Assembly (NCBI GenBank): GCA_028692275.1
Contig: JAQUXR010000001.1
Coordinates: 124,001 to 188,000 of the forward strand
From: Frisingicoccus sp009929615
GTDB taxonomy: Bacteria; Bacillota; Clostridia; Lachnospirales; Lachnospiraceae
DNA length: 64,000 nucleotides
Direction of reading: 5' to 3'
The translations under genes were made by a program, and so were the position numbers. Of the stretch, positions 1 through 7,120 are shown piece after piece (positions within the stretch are counted from its first letter, which is position 1; every line of letters begins with the position of its first letter). The notes beneath the pieces are model-generated. The model worked only from the letters and a program-made list of their open reading frames with translations. It had not been told where the DNA came from and did no database searches.

Positions 1-661
1 CAGGTCCCATAGTGGAAGTGATAACAACGCTCTTTAAGTACTGGCCTTTAGCAGCTGCTGGTTTTGCCTTATTGATTGCTCCGATTAATGTATGGAAGTT
101 GTCCGCTAACTGTTCTTCTGAGAAAGAAGCTTTTCCGATTGGCACATGAATGATGTTTGTTTTATCGAGTCTGTATTCAATCTTACCAGCTTTAATATCA
201 TTAATCGCTTTTGTTACGTCCATGGTTACTGTACCAGCTTTAGGGTTTGGCATTAAGCCTTTAGGTCCGAGGACACGTCCAAGACGACCTACAACGCCCA
301 TCATATCCGGTGTTGCAACAACAACATCGAAATCCAACCATCCTTCTTTCTGGATCTTTGGAACTAATTCTTCGCCACCAACGAAATCTGCTCCGGCTGC
401 TTCTGCTTCTGCAACTTTATCACCCTTTGCAAATACGAGTACGCGAACAGTTTTACCGGTACCGTGTGGCAGTACAACTGCACCACGAACCTGCTGGTCA
501 GCATGACGTCCATCAACACCTAAACGAATATGTGCTTCGATGGTCTCGTCAAACTTTGCGTTTGCTGTTTTCTTTAAAATACTTACTGCTTCGTCAACAT
601 CATAAAGAGTTGCACGGTCTACTAACTTTGCAGACTCTACATATCTCTTACCTTTTTTCAT
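1..661 (-). CDS. rplA: 50S ribosomal protein L1 (partial, C-terminus cut by window edge)
   Basis: L1 binds 23S rRNA at the mobile L1 stalk and also represses its own mRNA. The reverse strand gives about 220 codons from ATG at 661 to the window edge, starting MKKGKRYVESAKLVDR and containing the L1 family stretches GPKGLMPNPKAGTVT and GKIEYRLDKTNIIHVPIGK. The reading frame ends in TSTMGP at base 1, so only about ten C-terminal residues and the stop lie outside. An AAGGAGG ribosome binding site sits 8 bases before the ATG. It follows rplK on the same strand and is preceded by its own L1-type hairpin. Identification is secure. Confidence 0.97.
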   Translation of the reverse strand, partial: MKKGKRYVESAKLVDRATLYDVDEAVSILKKTANAKFDETIEAHIRLGVDGRHADQQVRGAVVLPHGTGKTVRVLVFAKGDKVAEAEAAGADFVGGEELVPKIQKEGWLDFDVVVATPDMMGVVGRLGRVLGPKGLMPNPKAGTVTMDVTKAINDIKAGKIEYRLDKTNIIHVPIGKASFSEEQLADNFHTLIGAINKAKPAAAKGQYLKSVVITSTMGP

Positions 662-678
662 GATTAAAAATCCTCCTT

Positions 679-706
679 GTGGTATTATCGGGAGCTACCC
701 TCCCAC
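679..706 (-). promoter_or_regulatory. L1-type autoregulatory leader hairpin upstream of rplA
   Basis: On the coding strand the RNA reads GUGG-GA-GGG-UAGCU-CCC-GAUAAUA-CCAC. This forms two short helices (GUGG/CCAC and GGG/CCC) separated by an asymmetric internal loop. The same architecture occurs before rplK at 1344-1371, where only the loops differ. It resembles the L1 operator of Gram-positive L11-L1 operons, which mimics the L1 site of 23S rRNA. It lies about 18 bases before the rplA start, so bound L1 could block translation. The structure is seen in the sequence; the regulatory role is inferred from the family. Confidence 0.75.
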
Positions 707-746
707 TGTTTCTATAAATATCTGATTTTGGTTACTCGTTCACTGT

Positions 747-894
747 ACTAACCTTGACCTTCGTCTATCGACTCGGTTTCGCTAAGTGCATGCGGGTATG
801 TTCTCTCAACTAAGCTCGCTTTCACTCGCTAAGGTTCGAGAACGGGTTCGCACTAACCTTGACCTTCGTCTATCGACTCGGTCTCGCTAAGTGC
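747..894. repeat. repeat element: two 43-bp direct repeats flanking a hairpin
   Basis: Bases 747-789 and 852-894 are identical at 42 of 43 positions (single difference at 778/883). The 62-base spacer holds an inverted pair GTTCTC (800-805) / GAGAAC (838-843), with smaller CTAAG/CGCT sub-repeats inside. The element fills nearly all the rplK-rplA spacer and ends one base before the rplK stop codon. It has no coding capacity. It could be a small non-autonomous mobile repeat or a duplicated processing or attenuation structure. The repeats are plain to see; their function is unknown. Confidence 0.8.
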
Positions 895-895
895 T

Positions 896-1321
896 CTACT
901 CCTCTACAGTGATTCCCATGCTGCGTGCTGTACCAGCGATCATGCTGATAGCAGTTTCGATGCTTCCTGCATTTAAGTCAGGCATCTTCATCTCAGCGAT
1001 TTTCTGAAGTTCATCTCTGGAAATAGTAGCAACCTTTGTTTTGTTAGGTACTGCGGAACCAGATTTAAGTTTACAAGCTTTCTTTAAAAGAACAGCTGCT
1101 GGTGGAGTTTTTGTGATGAAGCTAAAGCTTCTATCATTGTAAACTGTGATAACAACAGGGATGATTAAATCTCCCTTGTCTGCAGTTCTTGCATTAAACT
1201 CTTTTGTAAACTGTACAATATTAACACCGTGCTGACCTAAAGCAGGTCCAACTGGTGGTGCTGGTGTTGCCTTACCAGCAGGAATCTGTAATTTAATATA
1301 TCCTGTGACTTTCTTTGCCAT
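896..1321 (-). CDS. rplK: 50S ribosomal protein L11
   Basis: L11 forms the GTPase-associated centre of the large subunit with 23S rRNA and binds elongation factors. The 141-residue product has the usual length. It begins MAKKVTGYIKLQIPAGKATP, with the Pro-rich switch region PAPPVGPALGQHGVNI, and ends in the RNA-binding domain with the conserved stretch GTARSMGITVEE. An AGGAGG ribosome binding site precedes the ATG. It lies between nusG and rplA in the conserved order and carries an L1-type hairpin just upstream. Identification is secure. Confidence 0.98.
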   Translation of the reverse strand: MAKKVTGYIKLQIPAGKATPAPPVGPALGQHGVNIVQFTKEFNARTADKGDLIIPVVITVYNDRSFSFITKTPPAAVLLKKACKLKSGSAVPNKTKVATISRDELQKIAEMKMPDLNAGSIETAISMIAGTARSMGITVEE

Positions 1322-1343
1322 AATAGCATACCTCCTGAATATT

Positions 1344-1371
1344 GTGGTAATTGCGGGAATGTCCCTCCCAC
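1344..1371 (-). promoter_or_regulatory. L1-type autoregulatory leader hairpin upstream of rplK
   Basis: The coding-strand RNA reads GUGG-GA-GGG-ACAUU-CCC-GCAAUUA-CCAC, the two-helix, asymmetric-loop structure typical of L1 operators in Firmicutes. It lies in the nusG-rplK spacer, about 22 bases before the rplK start. Together with the copy at 679-706 it gives one predicted L1 binding site ahead of each ribosomal protein gene. Confidence 0.8.
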
Positions 1372-1403
1372 TGCCTGCATCTATGTGCAGACTTCATCTT
1401 GTG

Positions 1404-1916
1404 TTACATTTTTCGAATATCTAAGACGCTGATTTCAACAGCTGTCTCACGTCCAAACATCTCAACGCCGATAGTAACCGTTGATTTTCCCTGATTAATG
1501 CTTCGGATAACCCCTACGGTTTCTTCCCATGCTCCGGAAGACACACGTACAGTATCGCCTACTTCGTAGTCCAACTGAACTTCTTCGCTGATTCCTAATG
1601 GAGCCATCTCGGCATCCGTCAGCGGAACAGGTTTCGACTCCGGTCCGACAAATCCGGTAACACCTCGGGTATTACGTACAACGTACCAGGTTTCATCATT
1701 CATAATCATATGAAGCAGTACATAACCCGGGAAAAGTTTCTTCTGAACGTTCTTTTTCTGACCGTTCTTAACTTCTGCCACGTTCTGCATCGGCACCTGA
1801 ACGTCTAAAATCTGGTCTTCCAGATGTAAATTCTGGATGGATTTTTCGATATTCGCCTTCACTTTGTTTTCATAGCCTGAATAGGTATGCACTACATACC
1901 ATTGTGCTTCTGCCAT
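1404..1916 (-). CDS. nusG: transcription termination/antitermination factor NusG
   Basis: NusG binds RNA polymerase and modulates pausing, Rho-dependent termination and coupling to translation. The 170-residue product starts MAEAQWYVVHTYSGYENKV (NGN domain, about residues 1-110, with FPGYVLLHM and VRNTRGVTGFVG). It ends in a KOW domain (about 118-170) with VRVSSGAWEETVGVI. The frame is open a further 23 codons upstream, into secE, but ATG at 1916 is preferred because AGGAAAGGTGA lies just before it and NusG proteins start here. It is the third gene of rpmG-secE-nusG. Confidence 0.97.
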   Translation of the reverse strand: MAEAQWYVVHTYSGYENKVKANIEKSIQNLHLEDQILDVQVPMQNVAEVKNGQKKNVQKKLFPGYVLLHMIMNDETWYVVRNTRGVTGFVGPESKPVPLTDAEMAPLGISEEVQLDYEVGDTVRVSSGAWEETVGVIRSINQGKSTVTIGVEMFGRETAVEISVLDIRKM

Positions 1917-1929
1917 AATTTCACCTTTC

Positions 1930-2139
1930 CTACAGCGAAATGAGGAAATCAACTCCGTAACGGAGCAGGATGTCAAGTACTGCAATTAACAGTCCTAACA
2001 AAACGGATACCGTTACTACTGCAGTTGTTTCTTTACGGACTGTGACCCTGTCTGGCCAGATAACCTTTTTAAATTCGGCTTTAATCTGGCTGAACTTGCT
2101 GGGTTTGCTTACTTTTTCTGTATCGCCCATATCATTCAC
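1930..2139 (-). CDS. secE: protein translocase subunit SecE
   Basis: SecE is the small clamp subunit of the SecYEG channel. The 69-residue product has the single-membrane-span form of Gram-positive SecE. An amphipathic segment has the conserved KAEFKKVIWPDRVTVRKET motif (about 20-38), followed by one transmembrane helix (about 42-66). ATG codons occur at positions 1 and 4 of the frame, so the start could shift by three residues. It lies 13 bases upstream of nusG and 16 bases downstream of rpmG. Confidence 0.95.
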   Translation of the reverse strand: MNDMGDTEKVSKPSKFSQIKAEFKKVIWPDRVTVRKETTAVVTVSVLLGLLIAVLDILLRYGVDFLISL

Positions 2140-2155
2140 TCCTTGCCATCGCTAA

Positions 2156-2305
2156 CTACTTGGTTTCCTTGTGTAATGTGTGTTTCTTACAGAATCTGCA
2201 GTATTTTTTCGTTTCCATTCTGTCCGGATGAGCTTTTTTCTCTTTCGTCAGGTTGTAATTACGCTGCTTACAGTCTGTACATGCCAATGTGATTTTAACG
2301 CGCAC
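2156..2305 (-). CDS. rpmG: 50S ribosomal protein L33 (zinc-binding form)
   Basis: This short gene encodes 49 residues, read from GTG at 2305 to TAG at 2156. The product starts MRVKITLACTDCKQRNY and ends HTLHKETK, the L33 family pattern. Two CxxC pairs (ACTDC and YCRFC) mark the zinc-binding form rather than the Cys-free paralogue. A strong GGAGGTGG ribosome binding site precedes the GTG. It is first in the rpmG-secE-nusG run and is driven by the promoter at 2386-2415. Confidence 0.95.
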   Translation of the reverse strand: MRVKITLACTDCKQRNYNLTKEKKAHPDRMETKKYCRFCKKHTLHKETK

Positions 2306-2336
2306 AACTTCCACCTCCACTTAAATTTTTTTTGAT

Positions 2337-2368
2337 GGTCTTTTAATTTTAGGCATTAAAAAAAGACC
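2337..2368 (-). other. inverted repeat in the rpmG 5' leader
   Basis: GGTCTTTTAAT (2337-2347) pairs with ATTAAAAAAAGACC (2355-2368) apart from a bulged A run. It lies between the predicted promoter and the rpmG ribosome binding site. There is no U tract on either strand, so it is not a standard terminator. It may stabilise or regulate the leader; this is weak. Confidence 0.4.
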
Positions 2369-2385
2369 GCTTCCATAGCCCATCC

Positions 2386-2415
2386 ATTATACAACAGGAC
2401 TATCTCCGCCGTCAA
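2386..2415 (-). promoter_or_regulatory. sigma-A type promoter for rpmG-secE-nusG
   Basis: On the minus strand, TTGACG (2410-2415) and a perfect TATAAT (2386-2391) are separated by 18 bases. Transcription would start near 2379 and give a leader of about 75 bases ahead of rpmG. No other good promoter is visible before the ribosomal protein genes. Confidence 0.75.
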
Positions 2416-2460
2416 CCCTAATTTTTACTGACTTTTTCTTATTCTATTATAATTCTCCGG

Positions 2461-3177
2461 CTATCCCTCACCAAATCCAATACAGAGAGTCAGAAAATAA
2501 ACTTTTTCTACACCGGCTTTTTTAAGGATGGCTCCACAAACTTCCATGGTGCTTCCTGTGGTATAGATATCGTCTACAAGCATAACACGTTTGAGGTTCT
2601 CAGGCAAGTGGTGAATTTCCATGGACTTTGTCAAATTATGTCGACGCTCACGGTCCGAAAGGGCCTTCTGGGGCTCCGTCCACCGGTTTCTACGCAATAT
2701 TTTTCCATCTACCGGGATATTCATGCGTTTTCCTATGTCCCTTGCCAAAAGTTCAGCCTGATTGAAGCCACGGATTCGTTTTTTCCTTGGATGAAGGGGA
2801 ACCGGAACAAGCACCTGCGGTGCCTTTTGCCGAATCCAGCTGCCCAATACTCTGGACGCCTCTTCCCCATAGAAAGGTGTATAGCTTCTAAGACCTTTAT
2901 ATTTATAATCCAATACAGATTTTTGAATATCACCCTTATAGAGCCACAATGCCCGCCCGGAATCAAAACTCCGGCTATGCCGCTCCCGGCTTTTAAAACA
3001 ATCCAGACACCATTCTCCGGTTTCACTGGATATGGGCTTTCCACACCGTTTACACAAAGGTTCTTTCACCCACGGCAGCTTCTTATAGCAGGCCTTGTGT
3101 ACCCGGCCTTCATTGAGTGCCAATAATTCGCCACACAAAGGGCAATGGGGCGGAAAAATTAAATTTATTATTTTCAA
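2461..3177 (-). CDS. comF: ComF family phosphoribosyltransferase-like protein
   Basis: ComF family proteins couple an N-terminal zinc finger to a phosphoribosyltransferase fold. In competent bacteria they are needed for DNA uptake; elsewhere they are linked to purine or DNA metabolism. The 238-residue product has Cys pairs CPLC (12-15), CKRC and CLDC in the first 60 residues, then the PRPP-binding loop VMLVDDIYTTGSTM (about 200-213). The start is TTG at 3177, preceded by AAAGGA. It stands alone on the minus strand. No other competence gene is in the window. Confidence 0.9.
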   Translation of the reverse strand: MKIINLIFPPHCPLCGELLALNEGRVHKACYKKLPWVKEPLCKRCGKPISSETGEWCLDCFKSRERHSRSFDSGRALWLYKGDIQKSVLDYKYKGLRSYTPFYGEEASRVLGSWIRQKAPQVLVPVPLHPRKKRIRGFNQAELLARDIGKRMNIPVDGKILRRNRWTEPQKALSDRERRHNLTKSMEIHHLPENLKRVMLVDDIYTTGSTMEVCGAILKKAGVEKVYFLTLCIGFGEG

Positions 3178-3202
3178 ATTATCATTCCTTTTTCAGGAGT
3201 CA

Positions 3203-3226
3203 GGTGCCGGGCGGAATTCCGGCACC
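3203..3226. other. strong GC-rich hairpin in the comF upstream gap
   Basis: GGTGCCGG (3203-3210) and CCGGCACC (3219-3226) form a perfect 8-bp stem with an 8-base loop. A CCTCCCCTTTTTT run follows on the plus strand, so it would act as a terminator only for plus-strand RNA, yet no plus-strand gene precedes it. The rest of the 3178-3410 gap is AT-rich and shows no further gene or clear promoter. Confidence 0.5.
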
Positions 3227-3410
3227 CCTCCCCTTTTTTAGTGAATTTTGTATGCCATCAGACAATAGCTTTTATTTTTAAAATTTCAATTTCAAGATTT
3301 AAGTTTCGGTTTTTATTCTTTGTTGTTGGCAGTTTTATTTTTTTATTTCTTCGCCTAAACTTTCACCTTGATATTGTTTTAATGTCTAACGACTTTATAC
3401 AGATGGGACA

Positions 3411-3926
3411 TTACGGAGTTGTCCCCTCATTTAAAGAGCAATCCGGTATTCCTGCCGGATCATGATAATGATGGTGAATACTGTCGACCTCTATAAACTC
3501 GTACTCATCACCTGCGTAAACATAGATTCTGTTGTGGGTCCGGTAATCGTAGCCCCAGTCCACCGGCTCATCATAGTAATCCTCCATGAATGATTGCCAG
3601 TCATAGACAATATCCACGGTACAACCCAGATTTTCCCAATGGTCACCCACACGTTTTTGGAGATAAACATAGGATATAATCTTATCTGTCAAGTTATGAT
3701 AACCATTGACATCACAATAGACATCCACATAACCCTCCGGATCTATCCCCATAGCCACATGAACACTATCTGTATAACTCCACCGGGAGGTTTTTTCATG
3801 GCCGGGTACCACTTCATGGGAGTAATCATTATTATCCACCGGCTCCGCCGCATAGGTATGCAACGAAATGCTAAATGTTAATAATATCATTAATATAGCC
3901 ACACTTTTTTTAATATGACTTCTCAT
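3411..3926 (-). CDS. secreted protein of unknown function
   Basis: This 171-residue protein is not recognised as a known family. It starts MRSHIKKSVAILMILLTFSISLHTYA, a signal peptide (basic n-region, hydrophobic core about 9-20) with likely cleavage after TYA-A. The mature part is rich in Tyr, Asp and His, with VHVAMGIDPEGYVDVYCDVNG in the middle and VDSIHHHYHDPAGIP near the C-terminus. No catalytic motif is clear. Its start overlaps the end of the DUF4367 gene by 17 bases and has a GGAGG site, so the two are co-transcribed and probably act together at the cell surface. Confidence 0.75.
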   Translation of the reverse strand: MRSHIKKSVAILMILLTFSISLHTYAAEPVDNNDYSHEVVPGHEKTSRWSYTDSVHVAMGIDPEGYVDVYCDVNGYHNLTDKIISYVYLQKRVGDHWENLGCTVDIVYDWQSFMEDYYDEPVDWGYDYRTHNRIYVYAGDEYEFIEVDSIHHHYHDPAGIPDCSLNEGTTP

Positions 3927-4845
3927 TTTTTTCCTCCACTGGTTTTATAGAAGCTGCTATTTTCATCAATTTTTTCAGAGCGTCTTCATCTCCAGCCAAT
4001 TCAAAAACATAACCTTCCTGTTGCCATTGCAAATGCCTTTGACTATTTTTAATATAGGTTATACCCGAATATTCCCCAGCAACAGTTACATCCTCATAGA
4101 CTAACTCTTCTTGGTTATAACCCGACCAAAAAATCAATGGTCGCTGTTGAAAACTATAGGACTCTTGATTATCACTTACGTACCTAATCACTACTCGTTT
4201 TTCCTGAATTTCTCTTTCACTCTCTTCATACCCATCTAGCACAACTGCCGGTTCATAAACAGTTTGGATCTCTTGGGGGGTATCCGAAACCTGATTTGAA
4301 CCATATCGTGCTAAGTCGTCTATAGACGCACTGCTAAATAAAGATTGCACATGCATAACGAGCTGACGAATCGGCTCGGGCATGGCAAGGGCAGCATTTG
4401 TACTCAGGGCGAGTGAAATCGTCAGGACTGCCAATGCGGCAGCCACAGTGGCTGGAATTGCGAAACGGCCCCGGCCTTTTTTAGCAGGTTTCTCTTCCTT
4501 GCTATCAAAGGCCTTCTGCAGCATCTGTTGTTTGCGTGCTTCATACTCCTGCGAAAATACACGAGGGTTCTCTTCGCCATCAGAAACGGGTTCGACTTCA
4601 TCTTCAAGAAAACGTTCTACCGCTCGTTCCATTGCGCTGATTCGCTTCAGGTCCATATCTTCCGCGGATTCTTCCTCCGGTGTATGGTCACCTCTCTTAT
4701 TATTGAACGGATATAGATTCTCTGACGATTCATCGATGTCTGTTTCGGACTTTTTCAGATTTGAAGCATTATCGTGTTCCTCAGACACTTCTTTCAAAGT
4801 ATCCTTTTTAGAGAGACCAACACTGACTTTTTCTTCCTTTGACAT
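3910..4845 (-). CDS. DUF4367 membrane protein, anti-sigma-factor-like
   Basis: The 311-residue product has a long, acidic cytoplasmic N-terminus (about 1-130), one transmembrane helix (about 136-158, AIPATVAAALAVLTISLALS) and an extracytoplasmic domain. That domain ends in the DUF4367 pattern (SGITYIKNSQRHLQWQQ, then the Asp/Leu-rich final helix). DUF4367 proteins are commonly encoded next to ECF sigma factors, but none lies here. The frame is open to a TTG at 4878, but ATG 4845 is chosen because GGAGGG lies 9 bases upstream. Its partner is the secreted protein downstream. Confidence 0.8.
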   Translation of the reverse strand: MSKEEKVSVGLSKKDTLKEVSEEHDNASNLKKSETDIDESSENLYPFNNKRGDHTPEEESAEDMDLKRISAMERAVERFLEDEVEPVSDGEENPRVFSQEYEARKQQMLQKAFDSKEEKPAKKGRGRFAIPATVAAALAVLTISLALSTNAALAMPEPIRQLVMHVQSLFSSASIDDLARYGSNQVSDTPQEIQTVYEPAVVLDGYEESEREIQEKRVVIRYVSDNQESYSFQQRPLIFWSGYNQEELVYEDVTVAGEYSGITYIKNSQRHLQWQQEGYVFELAGDEDALKKLMKIAASIKPVEEKNEKSY

Positions 4846-4916
4846 CCGTATCAGCCCTCCTTTTTTATAAACTATCAATGCCCTCGAATGTCTCTCTACT
4901 TATATATCCCCCTGGA

Positions 4917-4933
4917 GTGACATTTTGTGACAT
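4917..4933. promoter_or_regulatory. direct repeat GTGACAT, 10-bp period, upstream of the DUF4367 gene
   Basis: GTGACAT occurs at 4917-4923 and 4927-4933, exactly one helical turn apart, about 75 bases before the DUF4367 start. On the minus strand the copies (ATGTCAC) lie just upstream of an AT-rich TATATA (about 4901-4906). This could be an operator or a non-housekeeping promoter element. It is a weak inference from spacing and position. Confidence 0.35.
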
Positions 4934-4992
4934 AATTTTTAAAACTTTTTATTATTTTCTATAAATCCTATTATACCATAGGAATAATCAAG

Positions 4993-5025
4993 CAAAAAGG
5001 GAAATATCCAACGAGGATATTTCCC
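4993..5025 (-). terminator. Rho-independent terminator after the first LCP gene
   Basis: GGGAAATATCC (4999-5009) and GGATATTTCCC (5015-5025) form a perfect 11-bp stem with a 5-base loop. On the minus strand it is followed by TTTTTG. It lies 23 bases beyond the stop of the LCP gene and ends that transcript before the DUF4367 operon. Confidence 0.92.
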
Positions 5026-5047
5026 TTAATATAAAATCTATAAATTT

Positions 5048-7042
5048 TTATTCACCGCTGGAACTTGAAGAACTGGTTGTTGTTCCATCACTTTCGTAAC
5101 CGCCGTTCTCCCAGTAGAAATCATCATATTCATAATCATCTGCATGGTTATTTAAATAATAATCAGAATCTACATCCGACTCATCCACTTCGTAAAGTTC
5201 CTGAAGTTCTGTAGCTTTCGGTTCTGCAATAACTTCTCCGGCCATCAGTGCATCAATAACTTCCTGTACAGCTTTAATCGAATCATCGTCTAAAACTTCA
5301 ACATCCAACGGAGCTTCCGCATAGGATGCACAATATTCCTGAGAACTTATTCCGTACACACTGGAAGAAATAATATTCCATTCAGCACCATCATTAAGCT
5401 GCATCTTTACAAGGCTGGCAATCTGCTGGGATGAGAAGTTGGTATCCATCTTTCCCTCAAGACTGGTTAACAAGCCTGTATAACCGGTTAAAATAGCTGG
5501 TGATTTCAATCTCTCAAGGAGTGCTGCGATAACCTTCTGTTGATTTTTTGCACGTTGGTAATCGCCACCTGCCGCATTCATACGTTCACGGGCAAAGGCC
5601 AAGGCATAGGCACCATTCAAATGATTGATACCCTTATCGTATTCATAATAACTCCATGTATCTGTCTCTTCATCATACTGTTTATAGTAAGTGGAGAAAG
5701 AGTAATCTGAATCTACATCAATGCCACCGAGAGCATCAACCATCATCATCAGAGATGTGAAATTGACACGCACATAATAGCTGATATCTACATCAAAGAT
5801 ATTCTCCATGGATGCAATCGAATACTGAATGCCGTACATTCCCGCATGGGTCAGCTTATCGCTTTCGCCATCGGTAATTCCCGGAATTTCTACATAGGCA
5901 TCACGAGGAACACTGACTAACAGTACCTGTTTTGTGGTTGGATTGACACAGGCCATAATATTAACATCGCTTCGGCTCGTCTGTTCCAGTTCGCCGTAAA
6001 CATCCATACCGCTCAGATAAACGATAAATGGTTCCTTTGTAATCGGCAAATCCGGTACATCTTCCATAAGCACTTCTGTCTCTACGTCGAAGTTATCAAT
6101 AACTCGAATCTTTTCAAGAAATCCCGGATTATTTTCTTCGATAAGTTCGTCCAAAGCCTGATTATAAATAATGGCATCAATTTCGCCATCATAAAGAGCT
6201 TCAACCTGTTCGGAATAGGTATCATACTCTGTCGTTTTAATTTTTGAACCTAAATTCGTATTAATCTGGGTAATGGCCATATCCACTTTGGTTCTGTCCA
6301 GTGCGGACATAATTCCAAAGTCATAATCCTTGGCATCCTCAACGGATTCTGCGGAATCGTCCGACAATACTGCGATAACAATTTTATCGGTCTGGTAGTT
6401 CTTTGTCGTTGTCACTGTATCCAGTGTATATTTGGTTTTCCAGACATAGACACTTCCGAAAGCCAGAGCTATACACAAAATAATCGATATAACTTTTCCC
6501 ACCCAGTGGGTTCTTCTGCCAAACTGAAACAGAAAACAAATCAGTGCCAGCAATGCCAGAACAGCGCTTATAATAATAAAATATCTTGTAGGCAGCACAT
6601 TTAAGAATGCGAGAAGTCCCATAAATACAACAGATATTATCAGCTGAATTAATGCAAAAATCTTGCCGACAATATGTTTGTTTTTACGCAGTTTCATCGC
6701 CTTATTACGAAGACGTTCTTCCCGCTGGCGATAACGCGCTTCTGCTTCTTCCTCAGAATATCTGCGGGCAGTATTCTCAGGCTTTCTTGCAGGCTGTACA
6801 TAAACCTCCGGTTCTTCGTCTTCAGCTTCGGATTCTTCAAACATCTCTGAACCATAGGCAGGTATCTGAGGTTCTGAAGTTCTGCGAACAACCTTCGAAT
6901 CAAATTCCAGCGACTGACGTTTCTGTTCTTCTGTTCCCTTTATCTCTGTTTTTTCAGATTCTTCAGTATTGGATTTTGGCGGCTCCAAAGTAGTCGTCTT
7001 CATCAACTCTTCAAAATCTTCAAAGGTATTTTTTCTTTGCAT
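5048..7042 (-). CDS. LytR-CpsA-Psr (LCP) family cell-wall glycopolymer ligase
   Basis: LCP enzymes move polymers from undecaprenyl diphosphate onto peptidoglycan. The 664-residue product has a charged cytoplasmic N-terminus (about 1-120), three hydrophobic segments (about 126-148, 153-173, 180-201), and an extra domain at about 220-325 with solute-binding-protein character (YSEQVEALYDGEIDAIIYNQ). The LCP domain follows (about 338-500), with SRSDVNIM, VSVPRD, KLTHAGMYG and LAFARERMNAAGGD supplying the conserved Arg/Asp residues. A Ser-rich tail ends the protein. ATG 7042 is chosen because GGAAGG precedes it; the upstream GTG overlaps the -10 box. It has its own promoter and terminator. A paralogue lies at 12796-14295. 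Confidence 0.92.
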   Translation of the reverse strand: MQRKNTFEDFEELMKTTTLEPPKSNTEESEKTEIKGTEEQKRQSLEFDSKVVRRTSEPQIPAYGSEMFEESEAEDEEPEVYVQPARKPENTARRYSEEEAEARYRQREERLRNKAMKLRKNKHIVGKIFALIQLIISVVFMGLLAFLNVLPTRYFIIISAVLALLALICFLFQFGRRTHWVGKVISIILCIALAFGSVYVWKTKYTLDTVTTTKNYQTDKIVIAVLSDDSAESVEDAKDYDFGIMSALDRTKVDMAITQINTNLGSKIKTTEYDTYSEQVEALYDGEIDAIIYNQALDELIEENNPGFLEKIRVIDNFDVETEVLMEDVPDLPITKEPFIVYLSGMDVYGELEQTSRSDVNIMACVNPTTKQVLLVSVPRDAYVEIPGITDGESDKLTHAGMYGIQYSIASMENIFDVDISYYVRVNFTSLMMMVDALGGIDVDSDYSFSTYYKQYDEETDTWSYYEYDKGINHLNGAYALAFARERMNAAGGDYQRAKNQQKVIAALLERLKSPAILTGYTGLLTSLEGKMDTNFSSQQIASLVKMQLNDGAEWNIISSSVYGISSQEYCASYAEAPLDVEVLDDDSIKAVQEVIDALMAGEVIAEPKATELQELYEVDESDVDSDYYLNNHADDYEYDDFYWENGGYESDGTTTSSSSSSGE

Positions 7043-7072
7043 TTTTTTAAATTCCTTCCAATTTCTCTTGAC

Positions 7073-7101
7073 ATTATACACGAAGCCACAAACTATGACA
7101 A
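7073..7101 (-). promoter_or_regulatory. promoter for the first LCP gene
   Basis: TTGTCA (7096-7101) and TATAAT (7073-7078) on the minus strand have the ideal 17-base spacing. The site lies between the cytidylyltransferase stop and the LCP start, so this LCP gene can be expressed separately from the operon upstream. Confidence 0.85.
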
Positions 7102-7120
7102 TAGATGAAAGTCTCCGAAA

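Noticed and set aside
150..663. Two plus-strand frames opposite rplA
   Set aside because: They are shadows of the highly biased ribosomal protein gene, with no initiation signals.
1404..1985. Longer NusG start at 1985
   Set aside because: The extra 23 residues overlap secE and do not resemble NusG; the ATG at 1916 has a good ribosome binding site.
3203..3226. Hairpin as the terminator of a known gene
   Set aside because: The T run lies on the plus strand, where no gene precedes it; on the minus strand it lies upstream of comF without a T tract.
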